Assembly: GCA_021779875.1 (NCBI GenBank)
Contig: JAJXZV010000044.1
Coordinates: 1 to 5,947 of the forward strand
Direction: 5' to 3'
Length of the DNA: 5,947 bases
Source: Pseudomonadota bacterium
Lineage (GTDB): Bacteria > Pseudomonadota > Gammaproteobacteria > Steroidobacterales > Steroidobacteraceae
The translations under genes were made by a program, and so were the position numbers. Under the pieces are notes generated by a model. That model was not told the DNA's origin. It saw only the letters and a list, made by a program, of their open reading frames with translations, and did no database searches. Shown in pieces: positions 5,805 to 5,947 of the stretch (position 1 is its first letter; each line of letters starts with the position of its first letter).

Positions 5805-5846
5805 ACCCCGCGGGCGCCGAACCTCGGGGCGTGGAACTCCCCGGGC
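5793..5846. repeat. Degenerate 15-16 bp tandem repeat across the stop of the PaaG-like gene
   Basis: CGCGGGCGCTGAACCC (5793-5808) is followed directly by CGCGGGCGCCGAACCT (5809-5824), with 14 of 16 positions identical. A weaker third unit (5825-5840, one base shorter in phase) and a partial fourth follow. GAAC recurs at 5803, 5819 and 5834. The first copy contains the TGA stop codon (5802-5804), so the repeat probably arose by local duplication at the gene end. Confidence 0.6.
5823..5845. terminator. Possible hairpin in the convergent gap
   Basis: CCTCGGGG-side bases 5823-5829 can pair with CCCCGGG at 5839-5845, including one G-U pair, around a 9-base loop. It lies 18 bp after the stop of the PaaG-like gene and just before the end of the convergent gene. 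Neither strand has a T-run after it, so it is at most a weak or atypical terminator. It overlaps the tandem repeat and may be a by-product of it. Confidence 0.25.
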
Positions 5847-5849
5847 GGG

Positions 5850-5947
5850 TCAGCGCCGATGCACCCGCTGGCCGGCGCAGGCATCGCAGCCGCCGGCCGC
5901 CTTGCGGGACGCGGCCTGCAGACGCAGCCCCGCGGCGGAGAATCCGG
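5850..5947 (-). CDS. Possible C-terminus of an unrecognised protein (cut by window edge)
   Basis: Read on the minus strand from the right edge, one frame encodes 31 residues and ends in TGA at 5852-5850. The visible tail includes GLRLQAASRK followed by GGCDACAGQRVHRR. It has a CxxC pair (CDAC) eight residues before the basic terminus. I do not recognise the family. The evidence that it is coding is the position, convergent with the PaaG-like gene with a 45-bp gap, and the residue mix. Other minus-strand frames here are also open because of the high GC, so this is tentative. Confidence 0.3.
   Translation of the reverse strand, partial: GFSAAGLRLQAASRKAAGGCDACAGQRVHRR

Overview
The window is very GC-rich (by eye about 70%) and densely coding. 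Codon use, protein motifs and gene order point to a high-GC gammaproteobacterium, perhaps near the Xanthomonadales or Nevskiales/Steroidobacter-like lineages. That placement is inference from the order holA-nadD-rsfS-rlmH-maf-rng, not from a marker gene.

Layout. From 4883 down to 1, seven genes run on the minus strand: a nitronate monooxygenase-family flavoprotein, holA (DNA polymerase III delta), nadD (NAD synthesis), rsfS (ribosomal silencing factor), rlmH (23S rRNA methyltransferase), maf/yhdE (nucleotide pyrophosphatase) and the first 209 codons of rng (RNase G), which runs off the left edge. Junctions are tight: NMO/holA overlap by 10 bp, holA/nadD and maf/rng share ATGA, nadD/rsfS overlap, rsfS/rlmH are 16 bp apart, and the widest gap, rlmH/maf, is 49 bp. 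This looks like one transcription unit mixing replication, cofactor supply, ribosome maturation and RNA/nucleotide quality control. The usual gammaproteobacterial neighbours upstream of holA (lptE, leuS) are absent; the flavoprotein gene takes their place.

From 5001 to 5804 a crotonase-fold acyl-CoA enzyme closely resembling PaaG runs on the plus strand. The 117-bp divergent spacer (4884-5000) is the most interesting part of the window. It has one AT-rich patch that reads as a perfect TATAAT on the minus strand and TATACT on the plus strand. On either side lies a perfect inverted repeat built on the same GCCGGT...ACCGGC half-sites, each over the expected -35 position of one promoter. This is a candidate symmetric, co-regulated bidirectional promoter.

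From 5805 to the right edge there is a short convergent gap with a degenerate 15-16 bp tandem repeat and a possible hairpin, then the possible C-terminus of an unrecognised minus-strand gene. I see no RNA genes, mobile elements, CRISPR arrays or phage genes. Apart from the divergent control region, this is a well-conserved housekeeping locus, and I do not see a novel multi-gene system in it.
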